From assembly GCF_022113815.1 (NCBI RefSeq), contig NZ_SGOM01000003.1, positions 248,001 to 312,000 of the forward strand: 64,000 bases of DNA. Reading direction: 5' to 3'. The notes below the pieces were generated by a model, which ran no database searches, was not told where the DNA came from, and saw only the letters and a program-made list of their open reading frames with translations. The DNA is from Vibrio cincinnatiensis (lineage in GTDB: Bacteria; Pseudomonadota; Gammaproteobacteria; Enterobacterales; Vibrionaceae). The translations under genes were made by a program, and so were the position numbers. How positions within the stretch are numbered: position 1 is the stretch's first letter; every line of letters starts with the position of its first letter. Below, in pieces: positions 63,815 to 64,000 of this stretch.

Positions 63815-64000
63815 ATGCTAGAGCTTTTTATCGGCGCAATTGTGACCATTGCTGTCGGTTATTTTATCGTTAAGGGATACAAACCCGCTGGGGTACTCCT
63901 AACGGCAGGGATTGCGCTACTGTTAATGACAGGGATATTGGGTTATGACGTCCTTCCTTCCTCAATTACCGCAACAGGTAACCTTGTCACCGACTCCATG
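63815..64000 (+). CDS. dcuC: Anaerobic C4-dicarboxylate transporter DcuC, 5-prime part
   Basis: The first 62 codons are present before the window ends. MLELFIGAIVTIAVGYFIVKGYKPAGVLLTAGIALLLMTGILGY and VTDSM match the N-terminus of DcuC-type carriers, with two membrane helices visible. DcuC exports succinate during fumarate respiration. GGAGATCACT precedes the ATG. The 240 bases before it contain an open frame (63549-63821) that I do not regard as a gene. Confidence 0.85.
   Translation, partial: MLELFIGAIVTIAVGYFIVKGYKPAGVLLTAGIALLLMTGILGYDVLPSSITATGNLVTDSM

Noticed and set aside
63549..63821. 90-codon hydrophobic frame before dcuC
   Set aside because: It starts inside the desaturase terminator, has no usable ribosome site, runs over the dcuC start and looks like AT-rich promoter DNA.

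Overview
The window looks like a stretch of a Vibrionaceae (Vibrio) chromosome. This rests on gene content and order rather than on any database search: a complete seven-subunit Mrp antiporter, rsuA-bcr divergent from radD-rplY, DUF3332 and DUF2913 proteins, a ViuB-type siderophore reductase, a phnSTUV-R / phnWX 2-aminoethylphosphonate cluster, and a SorC regulator divergent from talB-tktA. Base composition and gene style are even throughout. I see no insertion sequence, phage, integron array or CRISPR.

Layout. 1-59 is the start of a leftward gene with an unusually long, hairpin-rich upstream region (60-619). 667-7866 is an ion and pH block: mrpABCDEFG followed upstream by nhaA, all leftward. 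8260-12492 is an ABC exporter operon with an AttH/CrtC-type lipocalin-like protein. 12617-20629 holds a MATE pump, a DUF2867 reductase, DUF2913, a Bcr-type pump, rsuA, radD and rplY. 20789-24387 holds fumC and a chemoreceptor. 24665-30060 holds a possible 50-residue membrane peptide, a P-loop kinase, tRNA-Gly(TCC), a DUF3332 lipoprotein, the fatty-acid cis/trans isomerase, a 62-residue protein and an S4 RNA-binding protein. 30136-35680 is yejABEF. Then come a NUDIX hydrolase and a Fur-controlled viuB-like gene. 37381-44433 is the aminoethylphosphonate regulon. 44700-50349 holds rnk, yjjG, elbB, folE, moeA, moeB and sseA. 50403-55046 is the SorC/talB/tktA unit. 55132-63530 holds LysR, an ABM monooxygenase, nfsB, an Aer-like receptor, an OmpA-family lipoprotein, a DsbA-like lipoprotein with an FKBP isomerase, a HAD phosphatase, a GNAT enzyme and a fatty-acid desaturase. 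The window ends inside dcuC.

How the parts work together. The phosphonate genes form one regulon: binding protein, ATPase and a fused permease import 2-aminoethylphosphonate, PhnW turns it into phosphonoacetaldehyde and PhnX releases phosphate. A shared TGGTATAGTCCA-type operator lies before phnW, phnT and (variant) phnS. TalB and TktA are the non-oxidative pentose phosphate enzymes; repeated TTGAACATWTGCTC elements lie between them and the SorC gene. Cti and the desaturase are two independent routes for changing membrane fatty acids, and the desaturase carries a FabR-like operator.

Most genes are ordinary housekeeping or accessory genes, and I found no clear undescribed multi-gene system. 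The best leads are non-coding: a multi-hairpin element between talB and tktA, the long leader at 60-619, the hairpin before rnk, and the three operator families. Among proteins, the AttH-type exporter operon is the least understood unit.
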